DNA of 64,000 nucleotides from Lysobacterales bacterium (GTDB taxonomy: Bacteria > Pseudomonadota > Gammaproteobacteria > Xanthomonadales > Rhodanobacteraceae). This document shows, piece by piece, positions 8,087 through 16,589 of this stretch (within the stretch, counting starts at the first letter, position 1; every line of letters starts with the position of its first letter). The position numbers and the translations under genes were made by a program. The notes below the pieces were generated by a model, which was not told the origin of the DNA, made no database searches, and saw only the letters and a list, made by a program, of their open reading frames with translations. Where the stretch lies: positions 682,001-746,000 of the forward strand of contig JADJHN010000002.1 of the NCBI GenBank assembly GCA_016707485.1. Reading direction: 5' to 3'.

Positions 8087-9565
8087 ATGGGCGTCAATCA
8101 GGATCTCACCACCTTGCTGCGCGCGCGCACGCCGCTGCTGGTCATCGAATCGGTCGAGGAAGGCCGCGTCATCGACAGTTTCCGGCACGCCATTGCCCAG
8201 TCGCTGCGGCCGCTGTTCACCTGGAGCATCACCGAGGGCTTGCGTCGCATCGACATGGACGACGAGGGCGAAAGCGCTGTTCCCGATGCCACCCTGACCC
8301 TGACCTCGATCAAGCAACGCACCGAGGCGGCGGTGTTCCTGCTGCTCGATTTCCAGCCCTACCTGCGCTATCCGATGACCCTGCGCTTGATGCGCGAAAT
8401 TGTCCTGCGCCAGGCCTCGGTCGAACACACCCTGGTGTTGGTCGGCTCGAGGTTCGAGCTGCCCGACGACCTGCAGGCATTGGCGACGCGTTTCGAGATG
8501 GCCTTGCCGGACATCCAGGCGCTGGCTGCCCTGGTGCGCGAGGAGGCCTTCAACTATTCCCGCGAGAACAGCGGGCGCAGGGTCGAGGTCGATGCCGAAG
8601 CCGCGCGCACGATCGTGCGCAACCTGTCCGGCCTCACCCATGCCGACGCACGTCGCATCGTGCGCAAACTGATCTACAACGATGGCGCGCTCGGCCCGGC
8701 CGATCTGCCGGGCCTGGCGCGGGCCAAATTCGAATTGCTCGATCGCGACAACCTGCTGCATTTCGAATACGAGACGGCGCGATTCGCCGATGTCGCCGGA
8801 TTGGCCCGCCTCAAGCGCTGGATCCAGCAACGAGTGCCGGCCTTCATCGGACGCAAGACCGCCATCAAGCTCGATCCGCCGAAAGGCATCCTCCTGCTCG
8901 GTGTGCAGGGGTGCGGCAAGTCGCTGGCGGCGAAGGCCGTTGCCGGGGGCTTCGGCGTGCCCTTGCTGCGGCTGGATATCGGCACCTTGTACAACAAGTA
9001 CCACGGTGAGACCGAGCGCAACCTGCGCGCTGCGCTGAAGAACGCGGAAATGCTTTCGCCGTGCGTGCTCTGGCTCGACGAGATCGAGAAGGCGCTGGCC
9101 ACCGAAGGCAACGACGATGGCGTCTCGCGACGCGTGCTCGGCTACCTGCTGACGTGGATGGCCGAGCGCAAGGGCCAGGTATTTGTCGTGGCCACGGCCA
9201 ATGATGTGGCGGCGTTGCCGGCGGAGTTGCTGCGCAAGGGCCGCTTCGACGAGATCTTCTTTGTCGACCTGCCGAATGCCGAGGTACGCTCCGAGGTGCT
9301 GCGCATCCACCTGCACAAGCGCGATCTCGATCCGCTCGATTTCGACCTCGATGTCATCGTCGCCGCATGCGCCGGCTTTTCCGGTGCCGAGATCGAACAA
9401 CTGGTGGTTGCCGCGCTGTACACGGCGGCCTCCGAGAACACCCCGCTGGCAACCCGCCACCTGATCGAGGAAGCACGCCTGACGCGACCGCTGTCGGTGA
9501 TGATGGCCGACCAGGTTTCCGCCCTGCGCGAGTGGGCGCGCGAACGCACGGTGTCGGCCGACTAG
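8087..9565 (+). CDS. AAA+ ATPase, Ycf46 family
   Basis: 492 residues. The N-terminal half (1-240) is a family-specific region; the AAA module follows with Walker A GVQGCGKS near residues 271-278, Walker B CVLWLDEIE, an Arg-finger region GRFDEIFFVDLP and a C-terminal helical lid (SGAEIEQLVVAALY). Proteins of this layout are called Ycf46 in cyanobacteria, where a link to photosynthetic carbon use has been reported; the role in other bacteria is unknown. The ATG at 8087 gives MGVNQDLTTLLRARTPLL, the usual family start; the open frame to 7175 is antisense noise. It is divergent from the TPR-sulfotransferase gene (108 bp). Confidence 0.87.
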   Translation: MGVNQDLTTLLRARTPLLVIESVEEGRVIDSFRHAIAQSLRPLFTWSITEGLRRIDMDDEGESAVPDATLTLTSIKQRTEAAVFLLLDFQPYLRYPMTLRLMREIVLRQASVEHTLVLVGSRFELPDDLQALATRFEMALPDIQALAALVREEAFNYSRENSGRRVEVDAEAARTIVRNLSGLTHADARRIVRKLIYNDGALGPADLPGLARAKFELLDRDNLLHFEYETARFADVAGLARLKRWIQQRVPAFIGRKTAIKLDPPKGILLLGVQGCGKSLAAKAVAGGFGVPLLRLDIGTLYNKYHGETERNLRAALKNAEMLSPCVLWLDEIEKALATEGNDDGVSRRVLGYLLTWMAERKGQVFVVATANDVAALPAELLRKGRFDEIFFVDLPNAEVRSEVLRIHLHKRDLDPLDFDLDVIVAACAGFSGAEIEQLVVAALYTAASENTPLATRHLIEEARLTRPLSVMMADQVSALREWARERTVSAD

Positions 9566-9610
9566 CTCGGTTGCGTGGCGCCATCGGCGCCGCGCCGCCG
9601 GCCGGTCGCT

Positions 9611-10624
9611 TCAGCCGCGCATCATCTGGCGCGCCGGCGGCAGATGCCGGCGCATGCGTTCGGCAATGTAATCCTCGGTCCAGCTGGTCAAGGCCAGGCT
9701 GCGGATGAAGCCGCAATGGCCGCCGCCCGGGGTGATGTCGAGTTCGACGCAAGCCGGCAGTTGCAGCCGGCGGAAATGCTCGACCGGGATGATCGGATCA
9801 TCGGCGGCGGTGAGGATCGTGGTCGGCACCTGCAGCGGTGCAAGGCGATCGCCGGCAATCGAATAGCCGTCAAAGTAGGCTTCGATCGAGGCGAAAGCCG
9901 TATGCCGCAGGACCAGGGCGCGGGTCAGCGCGCGCAGGTTGCCGCGCATGTCTTCCGGCGCAAACAATGGTTCGTCGGGAAACGTGCGCTGCTTGGCAGC
10001 AAGCGAGCGCCGCCATTTGCGCAGGAAATACGCCTCGTAGAACCACGGCGCACGCTCGATCGCGTCCATCGCGTCGCTGGGACTGATTGCCGGACAGACG
10101 GCCAGCGCATAGGCAAGCGCAATGCCGGCTTGCGGCGCGCGCAGGGCGACGCGCAAGGCAAAGTTGCCACCGAGCGAGAATCCGGCAATGGCCAGGGGCA
10201 GTTCGGGAAATGTCCTGGCGACCGCGGCAACGGCGCCAACCACCTCCTCGATGCGGCAGGAATGGAACAACTCGCGGTTCAGATGGTGGGTGGCGCCGTG
10301 ATCGCGAAAATTCAGGCGGAAGACGTCATAACCATCGTCGAGCAGGCGCGATCCGGTGTGCAGCAGGTAACTCGATTGCGCGCTGCCTTCCCATCCGTGC
10401 AGCAGCACGACCAGGCCGCGCGGGCGCGGCAACACCTGTTGCGGCGTGTGCAAGCCAAGCAGGCGCACGCCGTCGCCGCAATCGAGTAGATGTTCGCGGG
10501 CACCGCGTTCGAGCACCGACAGGCGCCGCCGGAACAACATGCGGCGCACGCCACTGGATGCCAGCACCGATTGCACATGCGGATTTCTCAACAAGCGCGG
10601 CGGCTGGAAATCAGCAATCTTCAT
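9611..10624 (-). CDS. YheT-family alpha/beta hydrolase
   Basis: 337 residues with an alpha/beta hydrolase fold. The oxyanion HGWEGS segment (about 95-100), nucleophile elbow GFSLGGN, a later Asp in TAADDPIIP and a C-terminal GGGHCGF with the catalytic His are all present. N-terminal FQPPRLLRNPHVQSVLAS is characteristic of YheT/EMB8-like hydrolases, whose substrates are poorly defined (esters or lipids). It is the last gene of a minus-strand run (thioesterase, srkA, plsC, yheT), 53 bp after plsC, and is convergent with the AAA ATPase gene. Confidence 0.9.
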   Translation of the reverse strand: MKIADFQPPRLLRNPHVQSVLASSGVRRMLFRRRLSVLERGAREHLLDCGDGVRLLGLHTPQQVLPRPRGLVVLLHGWEGSAQSSYLLHTGSRLLDDGYDVFRLNFRDHGATHHLNRELFHSCRIEEVVGAVAAVARTFPELPLAIAGFSLGGNFALRVALRAPQAGIALAYALAVCPAISPSDAMDAIERAPWFYEAYFLRKWRRSLAAKQRTFPDEPLFAPEDMRGNLRALTRALVLRHTAFASIEAYFDGYSIAGDRLAPLQVPTTILTAADDPIIPVEHFRRLQLPACVELDITPGGGHCGFIRSLALTSWTEDYIAERMRRHLPPARQMMRG

Positions 10625-10677
10625 GGTTGCGCATGTTCCGCGTCAGATCCTGAACTCGGGGCGTGCGCGACCTGCAT

Positions 10678-11484
10678 TCAAGGATCACCGAAGCCCAGCG
10701 CACGGGCAATTTGCGCCCGACTCTCCTCGGCCATGCGCCGGCGTGCATCCGGGGTCGCCTCGACGCGATCGAGAAAATGCACCTCGGCATCCATGGCCGG
10801 ATTGCCGAGGATGCGCAACAGGTTGGCGAAGAAACTCTCCTTTGGCGCAAACGGCATGCCGGGGTCCTGGCGACCCTCGCGGCCATAGCGCAAGGCCACC
10901 GGTTGTACCGGCACCTCGGCATCCAGCGCGGCCTGGAAAACCCGCGCATGAAAGGTACGCACGCGCTCGCCGGAACCGGTGCCGCCTTCCGGAAAGATGC
11001 CTACCGGCTCACCCAGGCGCAGCCGTTCGACGACGCGCCCGAGCACCGCCGACATTGAATCTGGGTCACCGCGGCGGTGGTAGATGGTGCCGGCCCGCGT
11101 GGCCAGCCAGCCAACCAGCGGCCAGCCGGCAATCTCGCTCTTGGCGACAAAACTGATCGGCCGCTGGCTGTGCATGAGTTCGATGTCCAGCCAGGACAGA
11201 TGATTGGCCACGTACATCACCGCGCCCGGCAGCGGCGTGCCAAACCTGCGAATGCGGAATCCGAAAACGCGCACCAAGGTGCCCGACCACCAGCTGATCA
11301 TGAACTGGTCCAGGCGTCGGCTGCCGACCGGGATCTTGCCGAGCAGCGGATTCAGGGTGATCACGGTCAACGGCAGGCCGAGGCCGACGTGCGCCAGCAG
11401 CAGCGGCGTGCGAACCAGGTAGCGCAAGGGACGCATCCGATCGCGGCGCGGGCTTGCGGTGGTTCGGTCGGCAGCGGTGTTCAT
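10678..11484 (-). CDS. 1-acyl-sn-glycerol-3-phosphate acyltransferase family protein (PlsC-like)
   Basis: 268 residues. The HX4D acyltransferase motif appears as NHLSWLDIE (about 104-112) and the substrate-binding FPEGGT motif at about 171-176. One or two hydrophobic helices near the N-terminus (residues 27-50) anchor it in the inner membrane. The NHxSWLD form resembles the OlsA/NlaB subgroup, which acylates lysophosphatidate or lyso-ornithine lipid, so the exact substrate is uncertain. It is located between srkA and the YheT hydrolase gene on the same strand. Confidence 0.87.
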   Translation of the reverse strand: MNTAADRTTASPRRDRMRPLRYLVRTPLLLAHVGLGLPLTVITLNPLLGKIPVGSRRLDQFMISWWSGTLVRVFGFRIRRFGTPLPGAVMYVANHLSWLDIELMHSQRPISFVAKSEIAGWPLVGWLATRAGTIYHRRGDPDSMSAVLGRVVERLRLGEPVGIFPEGGTGSGERVRTFHARVFQAALDAEVPVQPVALRYGREGRQDPGMPFAPKESFFANLLRILGNPAMDAEVHFLDRVEATPDARRRMAEESRAQIARALGFGDP

Positions 11485-11544
11485 CGGGTTGCCATCGTAG
11501 CGGAAGCGACAAGGATACTCGCCTGATCGAATCGACCGAATGCT

Positions 11545-12507
11545 CTAATCCACTGATTCGCGCAGCAGGTCGATGGCCGTGGCAAGGTCGTTGCAGTGCT
11601 CCTCCCACCAGCGCGCCTCGCCGAGGTGGGCGAAGGCGAGCGGGAACGCCGGATCGTGCCAGCGCAAGGCCACCCAGCCAGCCCAGTGCACCTGGCGCAT
11701 GATGCGCAGGGGTTCGATCAGGGCCAGTTCGGCGAAATCGAAATCGCGGAATTCGGCATAGCCTTCGAGCAGGCTGTCGAGCGAGGCCGGCGTCGATGCC
11801 AGCATCCACAGGTCCTGCACCGCCGGGCCCATGCGCGCGTCGTCGAGATCGACGAAATGCGGACCGGCATCGGTCCACAGGACATTGCCGCGATGGCAAT
11901 CGCCGTGCAGACGGATGTGGCGGATGGGCGCGCACGCCTGCAGGCGCTGGTCGAGCAGGTCGGCGAGGCGTTCGGTGAGGTCGGCATAACGCGGGCGCAG
12001 GGTGGCCGGCAGCAGGTTGGAACCGAGCACGGCACGCGACGGTTCGTGCACAAAGGTGTCGACATCGATGCTGCCGCGTTCGTGAAACGCCGCGCGCGAG
12101 CCAACGCCGTGGATGCGCGCGAGCAGGCGGCCCATCCAGGCGAGATTCTCGGCCGATTCCAGTTCCGGCGAGCGCCCGCCCTGGCGCGGATACAGGCTGA
12201 AGCGGAATCCCGCATGCTCGAGCAGGGTCTGTCCATTGATCACCATCGGTGCCACGACCGGCAGTTCGGCGCGTGCGAGTTCGAGGGCGAAATCATGTTC
12301 CTCGTCGATGGCCGCATCGCTCCAGCGGCCCGGTCGATAGAACTTGGCGATCAAGGGCTTGGCGTCTTCGATGCCGACCTGGTAGACGCGATTTTCATAG
12401 CTGCCCAGCGCCAGCATGCGTCCATCGGGCTCATGGCCGGCAGCCGCGACCGCATCGAGAATCAGATCGGGGCTGAGCGTCGCATACGGGGCCGCGCCGG
12501 CGTCCAC
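11545..12507 (-). CDS. srkA: stress response Ser/Thr protein kinase SrkA (YihE/RdoA)
   Basis: 320 residues of the aminoglycoside-phosphotransferase-like kinase fold. Catalytic loop HGDCHRGNVLW and the metal-binding VDLDDARMGP are intact; the N-terminal LGSYENRVYQVG and IAKFYRPGRWS match the YihE nucleotide-binding region including the Lys. In E. coli this kinase protects against programmed death after stress and sits beside dsbA. Here its neighbour is a thioesterase whose stop (12512) is four bases before the GTG start at 12507, implying co-translation. Confidence 0.92.
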   Translation of the reverse strand: MDAGAAPYATLSPDLILDAVAAAGHEPDGRMLALGSYENRVYQVGIEDAKPLIAKFYRPGRWSDAAIDEEHDFALELARAELPVVAPMVINGQTLLEHAGFRFSLYPRQGGRSPELESAENLAWMGRLLARIHGVGSRAAFHERGSIDVDTFVHEPSRAVLGSNLLPATLRPRYADLTERLADLLDQRLQACAPIRHIRLHGDCHRGNVLWTDAGPHFVDLDDARMGPAVQDLWMLASTPASLDSLLEGYAEFRDFDFAELALIEPLRIMRQVHWAGWVALRWHDPAFPLAFAHLGEARWWEEHCNDLATAIDLLRESVD

Positions 12508-12511
12508 CGGA

Positions 12512-12952
12512 TCAGACCGCCTTTGGCGAACGGCGCGGCACCACGGCCATGGTCAGGCGAGAAATGCAGACCAGATTGCCGCCTTCGTCCTCGATGCGGA
12601 TTTCCCAGACCTGGGTTGAACGGCCGAGATGCAGCGGTCGCGCCGTGCCGATGACGTGCCCGCTGGTCACCGCACGCAGGTGATTGGCGTTGATATCGAG
12701 GCCGACCGCCATGTGCGTGTCGCCTTCGAGCACCAGGTTGGCGGCCAGACTGCCCAGCGATTCGGCCAGGGCCACCGAAGCGCCGCCATGCAGCAGGCCG
12801 AACGGCTGGCGGGTGCGCGCATCGACCGGCATCGTCCCACGCACGTGGTCCTCGCCGATTTCGGTGACGCGCATGTCGAGCAGCTCGACCAGGGTGTTGC
12901 GGTTCCAGGCATTGACGCGATCGAGATCGATCGACTGCTTCCAGATGGCCAC
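12512..12952 (-). CDS. hotdog-fold acyl-CoA thioesterase (YdiI/MenI-like)
   Basis: 146 residues, the size of YdiI-type thioesterases. It has the family motif QPFGLLHGGASVALAES with the catalytic Glu and GLDINANHLR. In E. coli the YdiI protein hydrolyses 1,4-dihydroxy-2-naphthoyl-CoA; Xanthomonadales usually make ubiquinone only, so another acyl-CoA may be the substrate. The start is set by a GTG at 12952 preceded at seven bases by AAGGAG, giving VAIWKQSIDLDRV, which aligns with the YdiI N-terminus; the longer frame to 13141 is rejected. First gene of the run with srkA. Confidence 0.9.
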   Translation of the reverse strand: MAIWKQSIDLDRVNAWNRNTLVELLDMRVTEIGEDHVRGTMPVDARTRQPFGLLHGGASVALAESLGSLAANLVLEGDTHMAVGLDINANHLRAVTSGHVIGTARPLHLGRSTQVWEIRIEDEGGNLVCISRLTMAVVPRRSPKAV

Positions 12953-13064
12953 GGCTGAACTCCTTTGCATGCAGGAACCGACTATATCAAGCGCGCCCGG
13001 GAACCAATCGGCGTGAATGCGCACTATGCTTGGCAACTCCGGCCACGCCAGTGGAAACCTGACC

Positions 13065-13634
13065 ATGATGCGATTCCCCGTCGTGCTCGGCCTCGGCCTG
13101 CTGCTGGCCAGTCCGGCCGCGCTGGCCTTGCGCTGCGGCAACCGCGTGCTCGCCGATGACGCACGCGATTTCCAGGTTCGCGAGCGCTGCGGCGATCCGT
13201 TCTGGTCGGAAACCTGGATGGGCGTCGACGTGGTCGGCCGCGATTCGCCACTGGAACGCCAGCGCGAAGTGCAATGGAGCGTCTGGTACTACAACTTCGG
13301 TCCGCGCGCGCTGATGCTGCGCCTGGTCTTCCGCGATGGCGACCTGCAGCGTGGCGAGACGCTCGGCTACGGCGTACGCGAGATTGGTGACAGTTGCCGC
13401 GCCAACATGAACTTCACCGGCCTCGGCAGCGGCGAACTGGTGGCGCGCTGTGGCGAGCCGGCCGCCCGCCGCAGCGCGCACGACAGCACGGTGTTCCGGC
13501 CCGGTCCGGGCATCGAGAACTGGCGCGAGCAGCGCCGCGAGGAATGGACCTACGATTTCGGTGATTCCCGGCGCCTGCGGGTACTGCACCTGCTCAACGG
13601 CACGGTGATGTCGGTGGAACTGGTGCCGCGCTGA
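13065..13634 (+). CDS. secreted DUF2845 protein
   Basis: 189 residues starting MMRFPVVLGLGLLLASPAAL, a clear signal peptide with cleavage expected after ALA. The mature protein begins LRCGNRVLADDARDF and has repeated Cys-Gly-(Asp/Glu)-Pro motifs (RCGDPFW, RCGEPAA), the hallmark of DUF2845 periplasmic proteins of unknown role. The second ATG of the ATG-ATG pair could also serve; upstream in-frame codons to 13017 are unlikely. It precedes hslV by 79 bp but a heat-shock-like promoter lies between them, so it is probably transcribed separately. Confidence 0.82.
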   Translation: MMRFPVVLGLGLLLASPAALALRCGNRVLADDARDFQVRERCGDPFWSETWMGVDVVGRDSPLERQREVQWSVWYYNFGPRALMLRLVFRDGDLQRGETLGYGVREIGDSCRANMNFTGLGSGELVARCGEPAARRSAHDSTVFRPGPGIENWREQRREEWTYDFGDSRRLRVLHLLNGTVMSVELVPR

Positions 13635-13655
13635 ACCGCGCCGGCTTGCCGGCTA

Positions 13656-13684
13656 CTTGGAATGCGCAGGGCCAACCCCAGATA
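13656..13684 (+). promoter_or_regulatory. candidate sigma-32 (heat-shock) promoter of hslVU
   Basis: CTTGGA at 13656-13661, 14-bp spacer, then CCCCAGATA at 13676-13684, close to the E. coli sigma-32 consensus CTTGAA-N13/14-CCCCATNT. It lies 30 bp before the hslV start, and hslVU is a classic heat-shock operon. Two mismatches to consensus keep this a prediction. Confidence 0.5.
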
Positions 13685-13713
13685 GTCGGGTCTCGCCCGA
13701 TTGCGGAACAGCG

Positions 13714-14265
13714 ATGGAATCCTTTCACGCCACAACCATTGTCTCGGTGCGCCGCAATGGCAGGGTCGTCATTGGCGGCGACGGCCAGGTGACCCTCGGC
13801 AACACCATCATGAAGGCCAATGCGCGCAAGCTGCGCCGCCTCGGCAAGGGCGACGTGCTGGCCGGCTTTGCCGGTGCCACCGCCGATGCCTTCACCCTGT
13901 TCGAGTTGTTCGAAGCCAAGCTCGAGCGTTTCAGCGGCAACCTGACCCGCGCCGCCGTCGAACTGGCCAAGGACTGGCGCACCGACCGCCGCCTCGGCCG
14001 CCTCGAAGCCATGCTCGCCGTCGCCGACAAGGATGTGTCCCTGCTGATCTCCGGCAATGGCGATGTCGTCGAACCGGAGAACGGCCTCATCGCCATCGGC
14101 TCCGGCGGGCCGTTCGCCCAGGCTGCCGCCATGGCCCTGCTCGAGAACACCGACCTCGACGCGCGCAGGATCGTCGAACAGGCACTGAAGATCGCCGGCA
14201 ACATCTGTATTTATACGAATGGCAATGTGACTGTTGAGGAGCTGGCAGTGGGGAATGGGGAATAG
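13714..14265 (+). CDS. hslV: HslV peptidase subunit of the HslVU (ClpYQ) protease
   Basis: 183 residues. HslV is a Thr protease that forms two stacked hexamers capped by the HslU ATPase and degrades unfolded or regulatory proteins in the cytoplasm. The catalytic N-terminal Thr is Thr7 in MESFHATTIVSVRR, so a six-residue leader must be removed, unlike E. coli where only Met is removed. The GDGQVTLG and FAGATADAFTLFE segments are typical. The C-terminus ends VEELAVGNGE with the last five codons and stop formed by a GGGAAT intergenic repeat, replacing the usual short tail. hslU follows after 116 bp. Confidence 0.96.
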   Translation: MESFHATTIVSVRRNGRVVIGGDGQVTLGNTIMKANARKLRRLGKGDVLAGFAGATADAFTLFELFEAKLERFSGNLTRAAVELAKDWRTDRRLGRLEAMLAVADKDVSLLISGNGDVVEPENGLIAIGSGGPFAQAAAMALLENTDLDARRIVEQALKIAGNICIYTNGNVTVEELAVGNGE

Positions 14266-14371
14266 GGAGTCGTTGGAAGCGGCCACCTGTCTTCGGCTCT
14301 CTTGCGCCCATCTCCGATTTTCGTTTCCCTGCTCTTGAACCATTCCCGATTCCCCATTCACCTTTCCCGGC
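14249..14371. repeat. GGGAAT inverted-repeat element, copy 1 (hslV/hslU)
   Basis: The left arm GGGGAATGGGGAATAGGGA (from 14250) and right arm CATTCCCGATTCCCCATTC (from 14341) are imperfect inverted repeats built from GGGAAT units around a core of about 70 bp. The left arm includes the hslV stop codon. Three related elements follow downstream within 2.8 kb. Confidence 0.8.
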
Positions 14372-14381
14372 TCTCGACCCA

Positions 14382-15719
14382 ATGCAATCCATGACCCCGC
14401 GCGAAATCGTCCACGAGCTTGATCGCTACATCATTGGCCAGACTGCAGCCAAACGGGCGGTGGCAATTGCCTTGCGCAACCGCTGGCGGCGCATGCAGCT
14501 CGAACCCGGGCTGCGCAACGAGGTGACGCCGAAGAACATCCTCATGATCGGTCCTACCGGTGTCGGCAAGACCGAGATCGCGCGCCGCCTCGCCGCGCTG
14601 GCGCAAGCACCGTTCATCAAGGTCGAGGCGACCAAGTTCACCGAGGTTGGCTACGTCGGCAAGGATGTCGAACAGATCATCCGCGATCTCGCCGATGCGG
14701 CGGTGAAGATGGCCCGCGAGCAGGCCAAGGCGCGCGTGCGCACGCAAGCCGAGGATCGTGCCGAGGATCGCATCCTCGATTCGCTGCTGCCGCGACGCCT
14801 GGGCGTCGGTTTCGCCAATGAGCCGCCAGCCGCCGATGCACGCGCCGCCGACACGCGGCAGAAATTGCTCAAGCAATATCGCGAGGGTTCGCTCGATGAG
14901 CGCGAGATCGAGATCGACGTGGCCCTCAATATCGGCGTCGAGATCATGGCTCCGCCGGGCATGGAGGAGATGACCAACCAGTTGCACGGCATGTTCCAGT
15001 CGCTGTCCGGATCGAAGACGCAAAAGCGCACCCTGCGTGTCGCCCAGGCGCGCCCACTGCTGATCGAGGAGGAAGCGGCCAAGCTTGTCAACGACGAGGA
15101 GATCAAGGCGCAGGCCATCGACAACTGCGAGCAGAACGGCATCGTCTTCATCGACGAGATCGACAAGGTTGCCCAGCGTGGCGAGTTCAGCGGCGCCGGC
15201 GTCAGCCGCGAAGGCGTGCAGCGGGACCTGTTGCCGCTGGTCGAAGGCTCCAGTGTCTCGACCAAACACGGCATCGTCCGCACCGACCATATCCTGTTCA
15301 TTGCCTCGGGCGCTTTTTCTCTGGCCAAGCCGTCGGACCTGATTCCCGAACTGCAGGGCCGCTTTCCGATCCGCGTTGAACTGGGCGCACTGAATGCGGA
15401 AGATTTCCGCCGCATCCTCAGCGAACCGCAACATGCCTTGACCAAGCAGTACACGGCCTTGCTCGGCACCGAGGGGGTCAGGCTCGAGTTCACCGACACG
15501 GGCATCCAGCGCATTGCCGAGGTCGCCTTCCAGGTCAACGAGCGCACCGAGAACATCGGCGCGCGGCGCCTGCACACGGTCCTCGAACGCCTGCTCGACG
15601 AAATCTCGTTCACCGCTTGCGACCACGAACGCGGCGAACTCACCGTCGATGCCGCCTACGTCGACACGCAGCTCGGAGAACTGGTCAAGGACGAGGACCT
15701 GTCGCGTTACATCTTGTAG
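14382..15719 (+). CDS. hslU: HslU ATPase subunit of the HslVU protease
   Basis: 445 residues, close to E. coli HslU (443). It is an AAA+ unfoldase that binds, unfolds and threads substrates into HslV. Visible features are MTPREIVHELDRYIIGQ at the start, Walker A GPTGVGKT (about 59-66), pore-loop GYVG (about 92-95), the intermediate I-domain (about 110-230), Walker B IVFIDEID, sensor region SDLIPELQGRFPIRVEL and the conserved C-terminal tail LSRYIL that docks into HslV. The start MQSM parallels the MSEM of E. coli. Confidence 0.98.
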   Translation: MQSMTPREIVHELDRYIIGQTAAKRAVAIALRNRWRRMQLEPGLRNEVTPKNILMIGPTGVGKTEIARRLAALAQAPFIKVEATKFTEVGYVGKDVEQIIRDLADAAVKMAREQAKARVRTQAEDRAEDRILDSLLPRRLGVGFANEPPAADARAADTRQKLLKQYREGSLDEREIEIDVALNIGVEIMAPPGMEEMTNQLHGMFQSLSGSKTQKRTLRVAQARPLLIEEEAAKLVNDEEIKAQAIDNCEQNGIVFIDEIDKVAQRGEFSGAGVSREGVQRDLLPLVEGSSVSTKHGIVRTDHILFIASGAFSLAKPSDLIPELQGRFPIRVELGALNAEDFRRILSEPQHALTKQYTALLGTEGVRLEFTDTGIQRIAEVAFQVNERTENIGARRLHTVLERLLDEISFTACDHERGELTVDAAYVDTQLGELVKDEDLSRYIL

Positions 15720-15722
15720 GGA

Positions 15723-15813
15723 CGGGAATCGGGAATCGGGAATCGTTCAACGGCCGCGTAATGAAGATCGGGCACCACGGCTTTGCTCCTAACCATTCCC
15801 TATTCCCCAATCC
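15723..15813. repeat. GGGAAT inverted-repeat element, copy 2 (downstream of hslU)
   Basis: Left arm of three GGGAATC units from 15724 followed by GTTCAACGG, right arm CCATTCCCTATTCCCCAATCC ending at 15813. About 90 bp, core about 45 bp. Same architecture as the copies at 14249, 16479 and 16932. Confidence 0.8.
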
Positions 15814-15860
15814 AGGCCCTCAGGCTTGCAGCCACACGCCATTCATCCGACCATAGCGCC

Positions 15861-16475
15861 ATGAGTACTGTTGTTCCGTTCAAGTCCCGAGGCGTCCGCG
15901 CCGTTTTGCGCGAGGCATTCGAGGCACGCATCCCGATGCGTCTGGCCCGCGAGCATATCCAGCCCGGATGGATCCATGGCTACGTGATTGGCCTGTCCCG
16001 CGATTTTTGCCTGATTGCGGAGGTCGGCGATGCCATGCGCTACGACGGCTATGTCGTCGTGCTGATCGCCGATCTCAGCCAGATCGAGGAAGACCCCTCG
16101 CGCGAGTTTGTCGAAAAGGCGCTGGCCTTGCGTGACGAGCCCTTGCTGATCCCGAAGGATTTCCCGCTCGATGACTGGGCCGCGATTGCCGATGCGGCGA
16201 TGCGCATTGCGCCGCTGCTGTCGGTGAATGTCGTTGAAGACGCCGACGGCGAAGTCAGCTACATCGGCCAGTTGGCCGGCATTGAAAGCGATGCCCTGCT
16301 GTTGCGCGAGGTCGATCCGAACGCACGCTGGCACTCGGACGCCGGCGACTACGGTTTCGACGAGATCGCCTCGATCGGTTTCGGTACCGGCTATCTCGAT
16401 GCGCTGTGGCAGGTGGCCGGCTCGCCATCCAATCCCATGAGTCCGCGCGTGCCGCGCTCGGATTCGTTGCATTGA
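15861..16475 (+). CDS. conserved hypothetical protein with duplicated module
   Basis: 204 residues, function not recognised. No signal peptide or membrane helix is visible. Two segments look like copies of one beta-rich module: about 38-89 (HGYVIGLSRDFCLIAEV...DGYVVVLI..LSQI....FVEKAL) and about 134-183 (IGQLAGIESDALLLREV...DYGFDEIASIGF...YLDAL). The start ATG at 15861 gives MSTVVPFKSRGVRAVLREAF; upstream codons to 15783 lie in the repeat element. It sits between hslU and a DUF971 gene, flanked by GGGAAT repeats on both sides. Confidence 0.75.
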   Translation: MSTVVPFKSRGVRAVLREAFEARIPMRLAREHIQPGWIHGYVIGLSRDFCLIAEVGDAMRYDGYVVVLIADLSQIEEDPSREFVEKALALRDEPLLIPKDFPLDDWAAIADAAMRIAPLLSVNVVEDADGEVSYIGQLAGIESDALLLREVDPNARWHSDAGDYGFDEIASIGFGTGYLDALWQVAGSPSNPMSPRVPRSDSLH

Positions 16476-16478
16476 ATG

Positions 16479-16583
16479 CCGGGAATGGGGAATAGAAAAT
16501 GGGGAATCGTTAAAGCCGAAGATCGCCCTTCAGCGTGAACGCTTCACCTGTCCCATTCCCCATTCCCTATTACCGATTCCCGC
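16479..16583. repeat. GGGAAT inverted-repeat element, copy 3
   Basis: Left arm GGGAATGGGGAATAGAAAAT from 16481 with a second GGGGAATCGTT at 16501; right arm CCCATTCCCCATTCCCTATT from 16552 to about 16583. About 105 bp, fills the gap between the 204-residue hypothetical gene and the DUF971 gene. Confidence 0.8.
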
Positions 16584-16589
16584 CCAGCC

